Both the position numbers and the translations under genes were made by a program. This document shows positions 50,301 to 57,903 of a stretch of DNA of 64,000 bases, in pieces. How positions within the stretch are numbered: the stretch's first letter is position 1; each line of letters starts with the position of its first letter. Source of the stretch: Fasciolopsis buskii (Eukaryota; Platyhelminthes; Trematoda; Plagiorchiida; Fasciolidae); the NCBI GenBank assembly GCA_008360955.1, contig LUCM01005710.1:146926-210925 (forward strand), read 5' to 3'. The notes below the pieces were generated by a model. The model was not told the DNA's origin. It was given only the letters and a program-made list of their open reading frames with translations, and made no database searches.

Positions 50301-52914
50301 CAAGAAACTTGTATAACAATAAGCCCAGACCAATGAATGTATTCTTAGTATGGTGAATACGCAGTGTTGCAGAAAATTAGGTCTTCGGGTCAACCTTATA
50401 ACTAGCAGGCACTGAAATCGAGTTTTTCCGTGCACTTCGATCTTGAATCTACACGTCTAATCTAACACACCTGTGTTATTTTTCTGTCAACAATTTCCCA
50501 TTCTGGCTGATTAGAATTATTGGGCTAGTTTTGTTCGAAGGCCGTCATCCGACGACTTGGAAAGGGGACACCACTGAATTCCCGTTAACTTCAGTCGAAT
50601 GCCTTCTAGGAGACAGGCATTCTCCAAAGTATAGTGCAAATGTCCTCTTCATCTCACTTTGCCTCATATGCATGTATATAAATATGCACAAATATGTGCA
50701 TGTCTGTTTGTATATATATATATATATATATATCTAAACCAGCATGAAAACTCACAAGTGTCCAGTCCCGTTAAATAGCACCACAGAGTACATTTTTTCA
50801 GTATGTCACGAATGTACCTGAACTCATTAGCGGAAAATTAGCCAGGAATTATATGCAAATAGTGGGATGTGTTCAACAGGCTGGCAGCTCGAACACATGT
50901 GACAGCTAAAGTCCGCACAGCGTAAATGGTCCACACAAACAGAAGAAGTCTTACGTTGCGAAAGCAACAATGTATTACTTGTCTTTCAACAAACGCATAA
51001 TTGAGGTTACACAGGTAGCAGGGACATTTGAAACTCTTCCTTCAGTGCACTGAAACAGCCTTCTTCTTACAACCCACTCTGACCTGGCGGAAGACGCTGT
51101 CCGACGTCTCCTCATGCACCATGTATTGAGGACTCTGAAAGTAAAATGAAGCAGAGGTGAGTTAGGAAGTGGTTTAGTTCTCGTTACACTGGGACCGTGG
51201 AGTTGCTGACTGGATATTTATGTAAAAGTGAAGCAGTCTGGTGAAAACGGACTGACAACAGTTTATCGGTTGGAATAGGCATAATCAAATTTCCGTAAAA
51301 GACTATATATAAAATGAGGGCCTTTCAGTATTAGGGACCACGACCCTTATATCGTATGGTTCGTCACACAGTAAGAACGCTATACTCATTACCACTTATC
51401 ACCAAAAATCGTCTGAAAGCATCTTAACCGTAAATTATGCGTAAGTGCAACAGCTGTCCACCTTCATCATCAGCAACAGGACTGGTCCTTACTACTGTAG
51501 TGCTTAAGTGCAATGAAAATGTTGACCGACTGGTTGAAGGGTATTTTTATAATCATAGCAGTGCATCAAACAATGCAATACCAAAATTCGCAGAATGCCG
51601 GTAAAAACGGTCTTCAGCGACACTTTCAGATGAAATGCGTCAGGTCGGACATCGAGCAGTTCAATCCTGAACACCTTTTCTAACAAAAGATATCGGCTGC
51701 AAACAAACTTTAAAGTACAACCGGCAGAGAATGTTTCAACTCAGTGTGCCGTGTGCATTAGACGAAATTAATGGCATGCTGCTCTAAAAGAGAATCGCCC
51801 ACATGAGGTAATCCACGTGCACATGGAGATGAGCAGTGTGTAAGATAGAAACGAGGGCGTTAGTGAAAGCCCAAACCTCAAACCAGCAATACAGACATGC
51901 ACAGACACTGAATTAGTGTGCCTGTCGAACACAAATTTGTGACTCAATGTGGGTTACTTTGCTAAGTGCTAGGCTACCGTCACAGGTACCTCAGAAAAAC
52001 TCGTGGCAATTCAGTGATCGGTGGAATCATTCTCACGGTAAACTCGAGTTTCACTTGACTGGACAAACGACCTCTGTTGAACTATACTCGCCGAGAACAG
52101 CAAAGTGTTGCTTGTATTTCATTCCTTTGCTGTCCACTTTGGGCTCACAATTAGCTGAACCTTTGGGACATCGAATTTTCTTATATTATTTGTTAGCACC
52201 GCATTTCTACCCAGATCACGCCATTTAAGTGCCCTTGAACGGTGTCTGAGAATCTGGGTATCTTTTCTTCATTGCTTTATCTCGAAACATTCATTAAGAA
52301 GTTCGTTCTTTTAGTAGTAATTCGCTTCTAACGATGGTCGGCGAGATAGCCTCGTGCTCCAGGGATTTAGTTCAGATGCAGAATGCTGCGTAAGTGGATC
52401 AGCTACCCGGTGAAGAAGAAGAAGATGATGGTCCGTTTACTCCAAGACAGGTTCAGATGAATTTAAAGCCCTTGAAATGTCATTCTTCTAAGTAAACCCT
52501 TCGGTTGTACAGCATTTAAAGCTATGGATTCTGCTTTTAGTTATCGAAATATTCCTATATTTTTTACACCCTTCGATGGGTGCGCACTCTATGGTGCTGG
52601 ATTCCGACTGCCAGTCCCCTTGTGGGTGGCAAGTGGCGAATGTCTAAAATGGTATCACGTTTAAGGACCGCCTTAAAGAAAATGCGAAGGAATGTCACGA
52701 TAGGTGCCGTAGTTATATTGTTTCGGACTGCATACTAAATATTTTCGGAATTCGGTTGTAGATTTATCGGCTATCCCGGACATTATGTGTACTTCTTCGG
52801 ATTACGAAATGAGGACTGCAATAACGGTGGCTGTCTAATCGAGCTGGCACAACAACTTCTGGTCATCATGGTTGGTAAACAAATTATCAACAACTGCCAG
52901 GAAATTATAATTCC
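2242..52914 (+). CDS. ANO7: Anoctamin 7-like membrane protein (TMEM16 family), 13 exons, 3' end outside the window
   Basis: Thirteen exons join in frame to 610 codons plus two bases. In order: an acidic, Ser/Glu-rich N terminus (residues 1-40); the cytoplasmic dimerisation domain with [16 protein letters not shown] (about 54-69) and LHIPWD; then the linker with [16 protein letters not shown]. Helix 1 is at about 305-323 (WLLPAAIVG), helix 2 at 373-391 ([10 protein letters not shown] to FLEYWKRK), helix 3 at 445-478, helix 4 at 492-520, helix 5 at 535-560 ([15 protein letters not shown]) and helix 6 at 583-610 ([17 protein letters not shown]). In ANO1, helix 6 supplies Asn650 and Glu654 to the calcium site; here NNCQE (N603, E607) matches. 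EERPRPQ, RNEDC and GGCLIELAQ are closest to vertebrate ANO7. The family includes calcium-activated lipid scramblases and chloride channels; which one this is cannot be seen here. Helices 7-10 and the C terminus are missing. Start choice: the ATG at 2242 has an in-frame TAA about 50 bases upstream and ends in a phase-0 donor. Confidence 0.9.
3986..4090 (+). repeat. Dispersed repeat, copy C (3' half)
   Basis: Contains CGGTAGAAAATCATCGGCAG then TGCGTATCCA, which matches the right half of the repeat at 22188-22298 (GGTAGGAATCATC, AGTGCATATCCA). It continues into GGGTTTGAACTCGAGCC, which resembles a tRNA B box (GGTTCGANNCC). This suggests a tRNA-related SINE with the parts seen here and at 22.2 and 54.3 kb. 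No target-site duplication was identified. Confidence 0.4.
5590..5984 (+). other. Unrecognised segment open in two forward frames, ending near a splice donor
   Basis: One frame is open from 5590 to 5892 (100 codons) and another from 5667 to 5984 (105 codons). Near the right end a third reading ([21 protein letters not shown]) runs into AAT|GTAAGT at about 5976. No domain is recognised in any of them. It may be a lost exon, part of an old mobile element, or a chance low-stop patch. I see no feature that makes one frame preferable. Confidence 0.15.
8521..8640 (+). mobile_element. tRNA-like SINE fragment carrying a hammerhead ribozyme relic
   Basis: TGGCGCAGCGG at 8534-8544 is close to the RNA polymerase III A box (TGGCNNAGTGG). 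Forty bases downstream begins a hammerhead-like sequence (8584-8628). A tRNA-type head combined with a hammerhead is the known architecture of the Sm-alpha SINEs of schistosomes. I could not find a convincing B box; GCGATGAGCTG near 8570-8580 may be its decayed form. Element ends are approximate and no flanking duplications were identified. Confidence 0.5.
8584..8628 (+). ncRNA. Degenerate hammerhead ribozyme
   Basis: Stem I is GTACCA (8584-8589) with TGGTGC (8623-8628): six pairs, one of them G-U. The core CTGATGA is intact at 8590-8596. Stem II is CTC/GAG around a GTCAAT loop (8598-8609). Core GAA is at 8611-8613 and the cleavage triplet GTC at 8620-8622. Three departures from the consensus weaken it: G instead of C at 8610 (closing stem II), and G-A instead of A-C at 8614-8615, which destroys the minimal stem III. 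The layout is convincing, but this copy is probably inactive or very weak. Confidence 0.55.
9012..9422 (-). other. Unrecognised 136-codon minus-strand open frame with an internal splice donor
   Basis: Open on the minus strand from 9422 down to 9012. Inside, AATG|GTAAGT (minus) at about 9175 is a consensus donor, so the upstream part (including [12 protein letters not shown]) could be an exon and the rest intron. No family is recognised. The opposite strand also has an 88-codon frame here, which lowers the weight of the open frame. It lies in anoctamin intron 1. Confidence 0.15.
13931..13982. repeat. Imperfect inverted repeat (hairpin)
   Basis: The left arm (13931-13954) begins GTCGTC and ends GGCCACT. 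The right arm (13959-13982) reads AGTGGCC to GACGAC and is an imperfect reverse complement. The outer GTCGTC/GACGAC and inner GGCCACT/AGTGGCC blocks pair exactly around a four-base spacer; the middle pairs poorly. It could be a hairpin from a mobile element or a DNA structure. No function is assigned. Confidence 0.4.
18646..18709 (+). CDS. ANO7: Anoctamin exon 2 (FNDGQRKI motif)
   Basis: Acceptor TTCTTACAG, then 21 codons beginning RIDVDVP and containing the family-defining [10 protein letters not shown], ending ATA G|GTATCA (phase 1). The split codon becomes GAC with exon 3, giving the conserved KIDYVL junction. This is the start of the cytoplasmic dimerisation domain. Confidence 0.9.
18710..21824 (+). 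other. Intron 2, about 3.1 kb
   Basis: GT at 18710, TTTTTCAG before 21825. Holds a 129-codon plus-strand open frame (20600-20989) without any recognised domain, and an adjacent stretch at 20980-21110 open on both strands that looks repeat-derived. No gene is supported. Confidence 0.8.
21825..21952 (+). CDS. ANO7: Anoctamin exon 3
   Basis: Acceptor TATTTTTCAG, then the two bases completing Asp62 and 42 codons: YVLVWED, a basic stretch THRR-like ([10 protein letters not shown]), and [12 protein letters not shown], ending GAG|GTAGGC (phase 0). This is the classic beta strand and helix of the anoctamin dimerisation domain. Confidence 0.92.
21953..24043 (+). other. Intron 3, about 2.1 kb
   Basis: Contains repeat copy A (22188-22298). 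Two opposite 106-108 codon open frames around 22784-23128 show no recognised domain. Nothing else is supported. Confidence 0.8.
22188..22298 (+). repeat. Dispersed repeat, copy A
   Basis: Shares CTCAACTGACCATTACG (22216-22232) and CAGCTGTTTCATCCTTG (22252-22268) exactly with copy B at 54300-54385. Both blocks are in the same order, and spacing differs by one base. Its right end, GGTAGGAATCATC then AGTGCATATCCA, overlaps copy C at 3986. Copy A therefore links the other two into one family. Confidence 0.7.
24044..24151 (+). CDS. ANO7: Anoctamin exon 4 ([12 protein letters not shown])
   Basis: Thirty-six codons between AATTACTAG and CAA|GTGAGT, phase 0 at both ends. [17 protein letters not shown] matches the family motif (K-x-H-x-PW-x-x-x-C-x-YAE) at the end of the first dimerisation half. 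Confidence 0.92.
24152..27774 (+). other. Intron 4, about 3.6 kb
   Basis: AT-rich, no domain, RNA gene or repeat recognised. Short open frames on both strands near 24.1-24.5 and 26.5-26.8 kb have no support beyond length. Confidence 0.8.
27775..27914 (+). CDS. ANO7: Anoctamin exon 5 ([13 protein letters not shown])
   Basis: Acceptor TCGCAAACAG, 46 codons plus two bases, donor CG|GTATGT (phase 2). [14 protein letters not shown] is the conserved step before the phosphate-rich loop of invertebrate and ANO7-type anoctamins. The Arg codon is completed by exon 6. Confidence 0.93.
27915..32192 (+). other. Intron 5, about 4.3 kb
   Basis: Holds several 100-115 codon open frames: 28360-28707, 29911-30385 in two frames, 30414-30725, and minus 29131-29451. 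None contains a recognised domain. A GT-rich low-complexity patch (GTGCACGCGTGAGCGCGTG) lies near 28647. No gene is supported. Confidence 0.75.
32193..32361 (+). CDS. ANO7: Anoctamin exon 6 ([13 protein letters not shown])
   Basis: Acceptor CCGCGCAG, one base completing Arg187, 56 codons, donor GAG|GTAGGT (phase 0). [16 protein letters not shown] and [19 protein letters not shown] are the standard second half of the anoctamin N-terminal domain, where the family usually has AAFPLHDG. Three open frames overlap here; homology and phase select this one. Confidence 0.95.
33321..33379 (+). repeat. Short tandem repeat, 7-base unit TAGTAAT
   Basis: About seven copies or partial copies of TAGTAAT in two runs, separated by TCATATTGTAT near 33345. 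Simple intronic microsatellite-like sequence. Confidence 0.75.
33553..34056 (+). other. Unrecognised 167-codon open frame in intron 6
   Basis: The longest open frame in the window. It starts at ATG 33556 or slightly earlier and ends at the TAA at 34054-34056. No domain is recognised. A second frame is open over 33732-34010 and the minus strand over 33585-33815, so the region is simply poor in stops. The composition (lysine-rich start, then Arg- and Leu-rich) gives no clue. It could be an eroded mobile-element gene or chance. Confidence 0.15.
37605..37773 (+). CDS. ANO7: Anoctamin exon 7 ([14 protein letters not shown])
   Basis: Acceptor CCTTCACAG, 56 codons plus one base, donor CTT G|GTAAGA (phase 1). 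[21 protein letters not shown] is the highly conserved stretch just before membrane helix 1. The upstream part ([21 protein letters not shown]) matches the R-W or YW-W run of the family. Confidence 0.96.
37774..38455 (+). other. Intron 7, 682 bases
   Basis: GTAAGA to TTACTCAG. Nothing recognised inside. Confidence 0.85.
38456..38546 (+). CDS. ANO7: Anoctamin exon 8 (membrane helix 1)
   Basis: Completes Gly300, then [20 protein letters not shown] and TMNDSVP, donor GC|GTGAGT (phase 2). The helix is the first membrane segment; vertebrate ANO7 has the near-identical YTGWLLPAAVVG. Confidence 0.95.
38547..39452 (+). other. Intron 8, 906 bases
   Basis: Open frames at 38547-38855 and 38764-39030 on the plus strand have no recognised content; they begin right at the donor and are intronic. 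Confidence 0.85.
39453..39613 (+). CDS. ANO7: Anoctamin exon 9 (extracellular cysteine loop and start of helix 2)
   Basis: Acceptor GACGCCGTAG, one base completing Ala330, 53 codons plus one base, donor TGG G|GTAAGT (phase 1). [20 protein letters not shown] and [19 protein letters not shown] match the family's cysteine-rich first extracellular loop (MCPLC) followed by helix 2. A longer, unrelated reading frame (39419-39607) covers the same bases and is a shadow. Confidence 0.95.
39614..45934 (+). other. Intron 9, about 6.3 kb
   Basis: Long AT-rich intron. Small open frames on both strands (for example 43570-43863 plus and 44173-44499 minus) have no recognisable domain. No RNA gene or clear mobile element was identified by eye. 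Confidence 0.75.
45935..46155 (+). CDS. ANO7: Anoctamin exon 10 (helix 2 end, EYWKRK, start of helix 3)
   Basis: Acceptor TTTTTCTAG, two bases completing Gly384, 73 codons, donor ATG|GTAGGC (phase 0). [17 protein letters not shown] is the conserved end of helix 2. [17 protein letters not shown] and PYFPER-like [10 protein letters not shown] are particularly close to ANO7. Helix 3 begins in [11 protein letters not shown]. Confidence 0.97.
46156..47637 (+). other. Intron 10, about 1.5 kb
   Basis: Holds overlapping open frames on both strands at 46851-47285, none with a recognised domain, and a CA-rich simple repeat at 47548-47598 close to the acceptor. Confidence 0.8.
47548..47598 (+). repeat. 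CA-rich simple sequence
   Basis: Alternating CA/CG and CATACGCA units just before the exon 11 acceptor. A second, better CA tract lies at 57790-57837. Confidence 0.75.
47638..47833 (+). CDS. ANO7: Anoctamin exon 11 (helices 3 and 4)
   Basis: Acceptor CCGGTTTAG, 65 codons plus one base, donor TGG G|GTGAGT (phase 1). [20 protein letters not shown] completes helix 3, and [18 protein letters not shown] is helix 4, followed by [13 protein letters not shown]. The Glu codon is completed by exon 12. Confidence 0.96.
47834..48855 (+). other. Intron 11, about 1.0 kb
   Basis: Contains short AT/GT simple sequence near 48660-48715 (CATACATATATATGTATGTA). No gene seen. Confidence 0.85.
48856..48967 (+). 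CDS. ANO7: Anoctamin exon 12 (helix 5)
   Basis: Acceptor CCAAGCACAG, two bases completing Glu523, 36 codons plus two bases, donor CG|GTAAGT (phase 2). [12 protein letters not shown] and [19 protein letters not shown] are family hallmarks and read almost as in vertebrate ANO7. The overlapping longer frame from 48755 is out of frame. Confidence 0.96.
48968..52761 (+). other. Intron 12, about 3.8 kb
   Basis: Contains the (TA)n microsatellite at 50711-50733. Open frames at 49943-50161 and 51947-52228 have no recognised domain. No other feature is supported. Confidence 0.8.
50711..50733 (+). repeat. (TA)n microsatellite
   Basis: An uninterrupted run of about eleven TA dinucleotides after TGTCTGTTTG. 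Confidence 0.95.
52762..52914 (+). CDS. ANO7: Anoctamin exon 13 (helix 6, half of the calcium site)
   Basis: Acceptor TCGGTTGTAG, one base completing Arg560, 50 codons plus two bases, donor CC|GTAAGT (phase 2). [19 protein letters not shown] and [19 protein letters not shown] lead into [11 protein letters not shown]603 and E607 fall on the Asn and Glu that bind calcium in helix 6 of ANO1, and the GK pair before them matches the helix 6 hinge. The next exon should begin by completing Pro611; it was not found. Confidence 0.97.
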
Positions 52915-53572
52915 GTAAGTCATTCCTTCCCGGCCAATCCACTCAAGGTATTTTTCATGATATACTGTACTTTCATCGTACGAAGCACTACAAAGTTACT
53001 GGTGGCTGTCACTCTACTTGATCCTCTCATTTTTGGTGACCAACGCTTGAATTATGCTTACGAGAATTGCTTTTTAATAAGTTTATACTAAAAAAATGCA
53101 ATCGTTGTATGTACCGCCAACGAGAAGGGAGTGCACCGGTAGATTCCACAGAAGTAAGATGCACATGATAAGCAGTGTGCATGCATTTCAGTTTCCGTTA
53201 TGCTGAAGAGAAATGACTCGCTGACAATAAGTAGACAGATCCGATGAAATGACCTCCATATGAACCCTCATTTGAAAGAAGTGATCCAAGTTGTTTTCTC
53301 CGTGGTTTGCACGGTTTACGTATGTAAACACACCAGCAACTGAGCTTGTTATAATGTATTTCCCTTGGATTCTAATCTGACTATTTACTACAGGCATTTC
53401 ACCCCCATACCCTCCACCAATTTTAGCAACAGTAGCAGCAAAATTGACGGGCAATCTATTGGTATTTGGTTGAGTGAAATATCGCTTGTCGATGGTGCTT
53501 ATTCCATAAGGAACGTTGAAAACTATTTTAAAGTCTGATTATCGCGGTCACTAACTCTAGCGTCTTCAGTCG

Positions 53573-53985
53573 GCCGCCTCGCCTCGCCTCGACTCTGGTC
53601 CAGTCTCAGCCAGCTTAGTTGAGAGAGCGATCAAATGGCCTCTGGCCACTCAACACGACCTTTTCTCTTATTTGTCATAATCAAATGGCTTATATTGGGT
53701 CCATACAAGACAGGGCTCGCTAGCCAGTTGTTCTCTGACTGACGGCCTCGTTTATCCTTTGGTCGTCATATCGAATGGAGCCTCCGCTCGCCTTTGAGCC
53801 CGTCACACGATCAGACCACGTTCAATCATCCCACCGACCAGGGGGCCTGGATGGCTTCGTGCTTCCCTCAGCTCACATTCAGTCCATTTTCAAGCCCGTG
53901 TTTTGATCAACTGACGTCACATGCATTTGGACGTCAGCCCTGTTCTTCTGTGCTTAATAATGCCCCACCAGTGTGAATCATCGCA
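53573..53985. repeat. GC/CT-rich block, possible mobile-element remnant
   Basis: Starts with a short (CCTCG)n-like run at 53576-53592 and stays clearly more C- and G-rich than the flanks to about 53985. CTGACGTCACATGCATTTGG and GGACGTCAGCCC near the right end suggest internal short repeats. No coding domain or terminal repeat was identified. Confidence 0.25.
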
Positions 53986-54299
53986 CCGAGGCAAATTGAT
54001 CTTGCGCTTCTGGCATCCGTACGTAGCCTTTCATTGTAAACACATGCACCCAATTTCCTCAGTTGACGAACAAAGTCATTTTTCGCGATTTGGCAACTAA
54101 GAGGGCAGTTTCAATCACACATTTGTTTCGGTTAGATAAAAAGTAGTTTCCACATCAGATTCGATCTGCATGCAAAGCTGACCTGGCCGTCACAGCTTAC
54201 ATAAGACAAAAAACGTTCATCTATTTTAGACTTCATGTTGTGACACAGAATGGGACGGGCAGTCTCGGAGACTAAGTGGCAAATAATTTTATTTCCAAG

Positions 54300-54385
54300 A
54301 AATGATTCACCATGTGAAATCATCACTCAACTGACCATTACGGAACCAGGAAACCACTGTACAGCTGTTTCATCCTTGTTAGGAT
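54300..54385 (+). repeat. Dispersed repeat, copy B
   Basis: Carries the same two 17-base blocks as copy A (54326-54342 and 54362-54378), with flanking similarity (ATTCAC, ATG, AAATCAT). It lies just beyond the low-coordinate end of the minus-strand LINE, so it may be either an independent SINE or part of that element's 3' region in inverted orientation. Confidence 0.7.
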
Positions 54386-55189
54386 AAAATTTTAAATAGT
54401 GGTTTCGGCAACTTATAAATTAGTTTTGCTATCTGAGTTAGCCATTATAAAACTCAGATACTACCAAGTAATGCAGTTGTCTTAATATTCTTAGCACTAA
54501 TATGATTACTAGCCCAAGTAGGGTTTGTGAGCACTGGATTATCAAGTGGACATGCCCTTCCGGTCTTTCGTAAAATATCAAATTCCAACCGAGTAGAGAA
54601 TAGTCGAGTTCCCATTTGATATTTATGCGAAAGGTCATGGGGCGGAATGTGTCCTTGTATGGGAACGGCATTTAGAGAAGTTATGTAACGGATGAGTCCG
54701 ATCCGAAACACTTATGTGCAAATGTTTTGCATGCGGATAGATGCGTCTTATACAGTTTGGTGCGGAGTTCTTTCAGTGGTATGTTAGATACACTAGTACC
54801 AATTGATAAAACATGGCGAATTTTTCTGGAGTCTGTCTTTAGTAAACCATCAAAATTGATAGGAAAAACACTAGTAAGCAGATAAGGCTACGGCATTTTG
54901 CTTCACCGGGTAATGTCGGCGTATTCTTATGTAACATGATAGTCCTCTAAGAATTTTTATGCAAATGGAAATGGAAGAGGACCATCTCGTAACTTCTAAG
55001 TACTTGACGAAATCTGTCCTGGTAAGTGGTTCACTATTATTAAAAGAAGAGTCAGCCGGATGCTTACTCAGCAGACGAGAAGTAAGCAAATATTGGACAC
55101 ATTTTTACAAATTAAGTTTTAAAATAGAACGAAAAGAAAAATCATGGGTGAGTGACAGGTTGTTAAAAAAAGTACAGGAAATCTTCAGT

Positions 55190-55330
55190 TTCAGACGCAG
55201 ACTGACAGAGAGCAACGTCATCAGCATATCTGAATAACTGACCAGTGGGACTAGCATGTGTGTCGCTGATAAATGTTGAAAACAAATTTGGGGAAAAAAC
55301 AGGTCCTTGACGGACTCCAGAATTATTTAC
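55190..55330 (-). pseudogene. Reverse transcriptase palm fragment with intact YADD
   Basis: An uninterrupted minus-strand reading gives GVRQGPVFSPNLFSTF, then SPTGQLFRYADDVALCQ. These are RT blocks 4 and 5 (family B and C motifs) with the catalytic aspartate pair preserved. Just upstream the frame is lost near 55350, so the protein is not made intact. Confidence 0.75.
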
Positions 55331-56348
55331 CAGCGTGGTGGATTCTTTTCATTTTAGTCCTGTGCGTTGAGTTCCGTTGTTGAACTAGACTGATAGCTAT
55401 CCCAAGAGGTTCTTGGAGCCGCCCAACTGTTCTAGTTTCCGAATAATTAAAAACCGTGAAACACAGTCGAATTCAGATATATCCAAGGATCTGGTGATGT
55501 CATGACCCAGGGAAGCCAAAGCACCCAATGTAGACCTGTTTGGTCTTCACAAAAACCATCGGCCACACTAACAGAAGTTGGAAGACTCAGGATGGCGCGT
55601 CCTGTTAGTTTAAAACCGCATTACATGAGAGCGTTGGGCTGAAAATATTTGGGTGGAGTACCTGAATTACTAGATTTGGGGATTGGCGCAATAGTAACTG
55701 GTCTCCAACAATGGAAAGCGAAATGTTTACATGAAGAGATATTAAGAATGGAAGCAAATGTATCGGCGAGTGAAGCCGCAACGCACTTATGGAGAGGTGA
55801 AGACATACCATCAAGATCTATACCTGTGGCTATTTTGGTGGGGTAAAACAGCCTGAACACTTCTAGAAAAGAATTTTACCTCAACGAATTCATTCGGGAA
55901 CCATGGAACTGCAGCTTCAGTACATGGAAAAGTAAACGCTCGGTTGATATTTTCTACATTTGCTGTACAGATTACTGGTCTCGTTTTCTTTCTACACAAA
56001 AGTCGAATTCCTAGCCAGAGGCAGCTGTTGTTGCTGCTGGTCAGGAGTTGCCATGCATGTCTACTTCTTTTGATACTAAAGAGAGAAGGAATGTGCATTT
56101 ATGGAATCGTTCCTTCGTCTTCCTGAAAGCCTGCAATGTGGATGAAGCAATAGCGATTCTAGGGGACAACAAATATCGAAAAAAATAGATTAAGAGTATC
56201 CACGAAACGGTTGACATTACTATTTAGAAATTCGAAAGAAAACCACGAAATGCAAGAAAAAGAGATCTTTGAAGAAGAATAAAGTTTTCCAGAGACAAAG
56301 TATCTATTCGCATGTTGCTTTGGTTGGGCTCCTTAAAAGACTGGGACT

Positions 56349-57024
56349 TTATCCGGAATAAACTTTGGGTTTTAAACGTATCAAACAATGATCGGCTGAG
56401 ACTGGGGCAAGTGGTTTCAGGTATAATAATTCGAGATGATTGGTAGCAGTGGTACCTAGGGTGGAGTTACCTCTGGTTGAGGAGATTAATCGATCAGTCC
56501 AACCAAACACGATCAAAGGAAGTGTCGATGCGTGATTAAAATCACCTATGATGATGTGTAGGTTATCATCCAGCAACGGGACCAGGGAAGGCAGGAAAGA
56601 ATCTAGAAAAGATGAAATATCAGTTTGTGCGCAAAAAAGGAACTCGTTACAGGTTCGTTATAATAGGGCTCCTATGTCGGGAAAACTTAGGATGACATTG
56701 AATAGCTAGGCAGTGAATGCCAGAAAATGAATATGAGTGAGTTGGTTCAGTCTTGCATGACCAGGAAGAATTTATGTATGTGACCACACCAAATCCGGCT
56801 TTCTTAGCGTTGTATTGTCTGCCCACCCGGTGTACATCAAAGCCTTTGATAAATATTAAGGCATCTGTAACATGTAAGTTCAGCAATGTCTTCTGACTAC
56901 AAATCACATCAGTATGAACATGTATCCGAGAGCAAATAGTGATAGATTCGGTAATTTTGTAGTTCGAAAGCGTATGCTGGTATTCTTTTGAGATGGGACA
57001 GGCATTTTGGCCGGCAGGATGCAT
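56349..57024 (-). pseudogene. LINE apurinic endonuclease fragment
   Basis: Two minus-strand frames (57024-56647 and 56576-56349) together cover much of an APE-type endonuclease. GDFNH and the SADH near the end match the catalytic Asp-x-Asn and Ser-Asp-His positions (the latter with an inserted Ala). The Glu-Thr-Trp motif is replaced by SQKTLL. A frame change lies between the two pieces. Confidence 0.6.
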
Positions 57025-57789
57025 TTAAATGGAGCCTGACAATCAACACGAATGTACTTTTTCGGTAAAGTGTAAAATCCATGGTGTGCATGCCCAGTTA
57101 AGTCCAGGCGAGGAGAAATTTCGGGCGAGTGGTTGCGCAGGAGTAAATCCGACCGAGAATAGAGACGAAAAGTGCTCATAATGGGAAACAAATTTTTTAA
57201 ATTGATGAAGCGACGGCAGCCGAAGTGGAAAGGTAGCACAGCCAGTCAAACTGAGAAAGAACGCGGCATGAAGAACATGCTCGTTTTCATTTATTCCTAA
57301 TCAAGCCAGTACACAGTATTGGATATCATTCACACCACATGAAAGGGAGACCGGCAAGTTCCATTTCTGACTGTCAAAACCTCTTCTGTTGCGTGTGCTT
57401 GTGTGAAACGGATGGCGATTGAAATTATGAGTTGGGTGACTCGATTCACACAAGCCACTCGGATCTGTACGGGGTTCGAGAGATTTTCGGGCGTTTGTGT
57501 GAACTGTTTTTGTGACAGACAACGGTGAATTGGAAAGACGAATGCTTACAGTCTCAGATGTACGTAAGATCTCGGACTTCACAGGTTTTCATAGCCTAGT
57601 CAGACTTTGTAGATGTCTGAACGTTTCAGTCACTTTACTAAATGGTTGGGATCCACCGGCTGTGAACACTGCACTCGCGATAGTTTTAAACTTCACACCT
57701 CGAAAATCTCTCGAATCAATTACAGATCGGGGTCACTAGTATGAATCGAGTCTCCCAACTCAATACCAACCGCCATCTGCTGCATACAA

Positions 57790-57837
57790 GCACGCACACG
57801 CACACGCACACGCGTACACACACAGACGCACGCACAA
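57790..57837 (+). repeat. CA/CGCA simple sequence
   Basis: Repeated CGCACA and CACACG units on the plus strand, interrupted by CGTACACACACAGACG. Simple repeat with no other feature. Confidence 0.85.
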
Positions 57838-57897
57838 CAGAGAACGTTTTGACTATTAGAACTGAAACTTATCAGTCCTTTTTTGATGTGAATGATA

Positions 57898-57903
57898 TTT
57901 AAT
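57898..57903 (-). terminator. Possible poly(A) signal ATTAAA for the minus-strand gene candidate
   Basis: On the minus strand ATTAAA lies about 440 bases after the stop of the gene candidate at 58344. It is the commonest variant of the signal, but the hexamer alone is weak evidence. Confidence 0.2.

Larger units (their letters stand above)
54438..57249 (-). mobile_element. CR1-like non-LTR retrotransposon remnant (endonuclease and reverse transcriptase)
   Basis: Read on the minus strand, pieces appear in the order of a LINE pol. An endonuclease part (about 57024-56349) has GFDVHRVGRQYNAKKAGFGV, IIIGDFNH and SADHCLIRL. The start of the reverse transcriptase (about 55860-55600) has TGIDLDGMS and CWRPVTIAPIPKSS. 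The palm follows, with GVRQGP (55318-55301) and FRYADDVAL, whose YADD is at 55228-55217. A trailing frame at 54711-54454 probably belongs to its C-terminal region. It is broken by frameshifts and stops (for example just upstream of GVRQGP). The endonuclease also has Lys where the family has the catalytic Glu-Thr-Trp motif. Ends are approximate; minus-strand frames up to 57582 may belong to it. Confidence 0.7.

Noticed and set aside
54959..55237. Plus-strand 92-codon frame
   Set aside because: It overlaps the minus-strand YADD region and is antisense shadow of the LINE.
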